Assembly: GCA_005877365.1 (NCBI GenBank)
Contig: VBPP01000296.1
Span: forward strand, 1-5,769
Source: Nitrososphaerota archaeon
GTDB lineage: Archaea > Thermoproteota > Nitrososphaeria > Nitrososphaerales > Gagatemarchaeaceae
Length of the DNA stretch: 5,769 nt
Direction: 5' to 3'
In this document: piece after piece, positions 5,036 through 5,769 of the stretch
Layout of the letters: each line of letters starts with the position of its first letter
Numbering within the stretch: the first letter of the stretch is position 1
Position numbers and translations under genes: made by a program
Notes under the pieces: generated by a model
Told to the model about the DNA's origin: nothing
Seen by the model: the letters and a program-made list of their open reading frames with translations, nothing else
Database searches by the model: none

Positions 5036-5769
5036 TTGGAACTCTCTGACCTTAACGACCAGATAATCAAGGCCGTCGAGAAGCTCAGCGGGAGCGTCGT
5101 GAGCATAGACAGTGTGAGGCTGGCGAGAGACTACAGGTTCGGCGTCGTTCCGCTCGAGGGTCAGGCATCGGGTGTCATAATCGATTCGACGGGTTGGCAC
5201 GGACCCGGCGACCGATGTGGCCCTTGTGAGGGTTGATGGCGTGAACCTACCCGTCGCAAACCTGGGAGACTCGGAGAGTCTTAAGGCGGGACAGATAGTG
5301 CTCGCGATAGGCAACGCGCTAGGGTTGCCCGGCGGTCCAACCGTGTCGATGGGAGTGATCGGCGCCCTCGGGAGGCCTCTCCCCGGGACTGACTTTGTCC
5401 TCGAAGGCTTCATTCAGACCGACGCAGCGATAAACCCGGGAAACAGCGGAGGCCCGCTGGCTGACCTGAGCGGCAACGTGATCGGAATCAACACCGCGAT
5501 GATACCCTTCGCTCAGGGAGTCGGCTTCGCGATACCGACTCACACTGTCAACAGAGTCGTAGAGCAGATAATCCGCCACGGGAGAGTTGTGAGGCCCTTC
5601 CTCGGGATCTCAGGCGTCGACATGAACCCAGCGATCGCAAGGAGGTTCAATCTCCCCGTTGATTCGGGTGTGCTTCTTGCCGATGTTGGGAGGGATACTC
5701 CGGCCTACGAAGGCGGCCTGAGGTCGGGAGACATCATATTTCGTGTGGGAGACCAAGAGGTCAAGCAGA
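5036..5769 (+). pseudogene. HtrA/DegP-like serine protease, interrupted by an internal deletion and frameshift; 3' end outside the window
   Basis: Two frames together make one HtrA. The first, from TTG 5036, reads LNDQIIKAVEKLSGSVVSI and GQASGVIIDSTGW, the N-terminal barrel opening, then goes out of frame to TGA 5234-5236. The second (frame of 5190) begins RVGTDPATDVALVRVDG, with the catalytic Asp (TDVALV, codon 5214), and continues through LGLPGGP, FIQTDAAINPGNSGGPL with the catalytic Ser (codon 5445), VGFAIP and a PDZ domain (RPFLGISG onward) to the window edge. The expected stretch with the T-N-x-H-V-V catalytic histidine, about 30 residues, is missing between the two halves. Both frames pass through one copy of CGGGTTGG at 5190-5197. 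No signal peptide or membrane segment precedes the protease domain, so an intact version would be cytoplasmic. As it stands the protein cannot be an active protease. An assembly error is the alternative; strand and operon position are certain. Confidence 0.85.

Noticed and set aside
4718..5413. 231-residue open frame on the minus strand
   Set aside because: It lies antisense across PPOX and HtrA, both of which have clear family motifs. Pro/Arg/Ser-rich composition and no motifs mark it as a shadow.

Overview
The window looks archaeal, probably from a thermophilic or environmental TACK-type lineage; this is inferred from style, not from a marker gene. Two genes have a TATA-like box centred about 26-28 bases before a GTG start codon with no usable leader, which is the archaeal leaderless arrangement. 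Start codons GTG and TTG are common, AGG/AGA and ATA codons are frequent, and the families present (SpoIIM-like membrane protein, HypE/PurM-like AIR synthase relative, HxlR regulator, PPOX flavin/F420 protein) are all common in archaea.

Layout, left to right. Positions 2-166 are the possible 3' end of an unrecognised + strand gene cut by the window edge. On the minus strand, 288-764 encodes a SpoIIM (DUF95-type) membrane protein, and 836-1168 a small two-helix membrane protein of unknown function with its own TATA box. Behind that promoter lie three tandem 22-bp repeats (1219-1275). The next 800 bases (1276-2074) carry no intact gene, but 1750-2067 is recognisable as the decayed C-terminal half of a CPBP/CAAX-type membrane protease interrupted by an in-frame TAG.

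From 2107 a leaderless + strand operon begins: an ECF-transporter S component (vitamin or cofactor-type substrate capture), frameshifted near its end, followed by an AIR-synthase-related ATP-dependent enzyme. If the frameshift is repaired, the S-component stop codon overlaps the enzyme's TTG start in a TTGA, implying translational coupling and a possible joint role in uptake and ATP-dependent use of a small molecule. Convergent to it, overlapping by 19 bases, is an HxlR-family regulator.

The HxlR gene is divergent from a + strand operon of DoxX-like membrane protein, PPOX-family flavin/F420 protein and an HtrA-like serine protease. The short divergent gap contains a shared TATA element and a perfect 7-3-7 palindrome that is a strong candidate HxlR operator. 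This set resembles redox or electrophile-responsive HxlR-DoxX modules. The HtrA gene is interrupted: a segment of roughly 30 codons that should hold the catalytic histidine is missing and the frame changes at the junction.

Three loci in under 6 kb are disrupted (CPBP, ECF S component, HtrA). Either this is a decaying accessory region or the assembly has local errors; the HtrA deletion junction and the C-run frameshift are the places to test this. I did not find a CRISPR array, RNA gene or insertion sequence.
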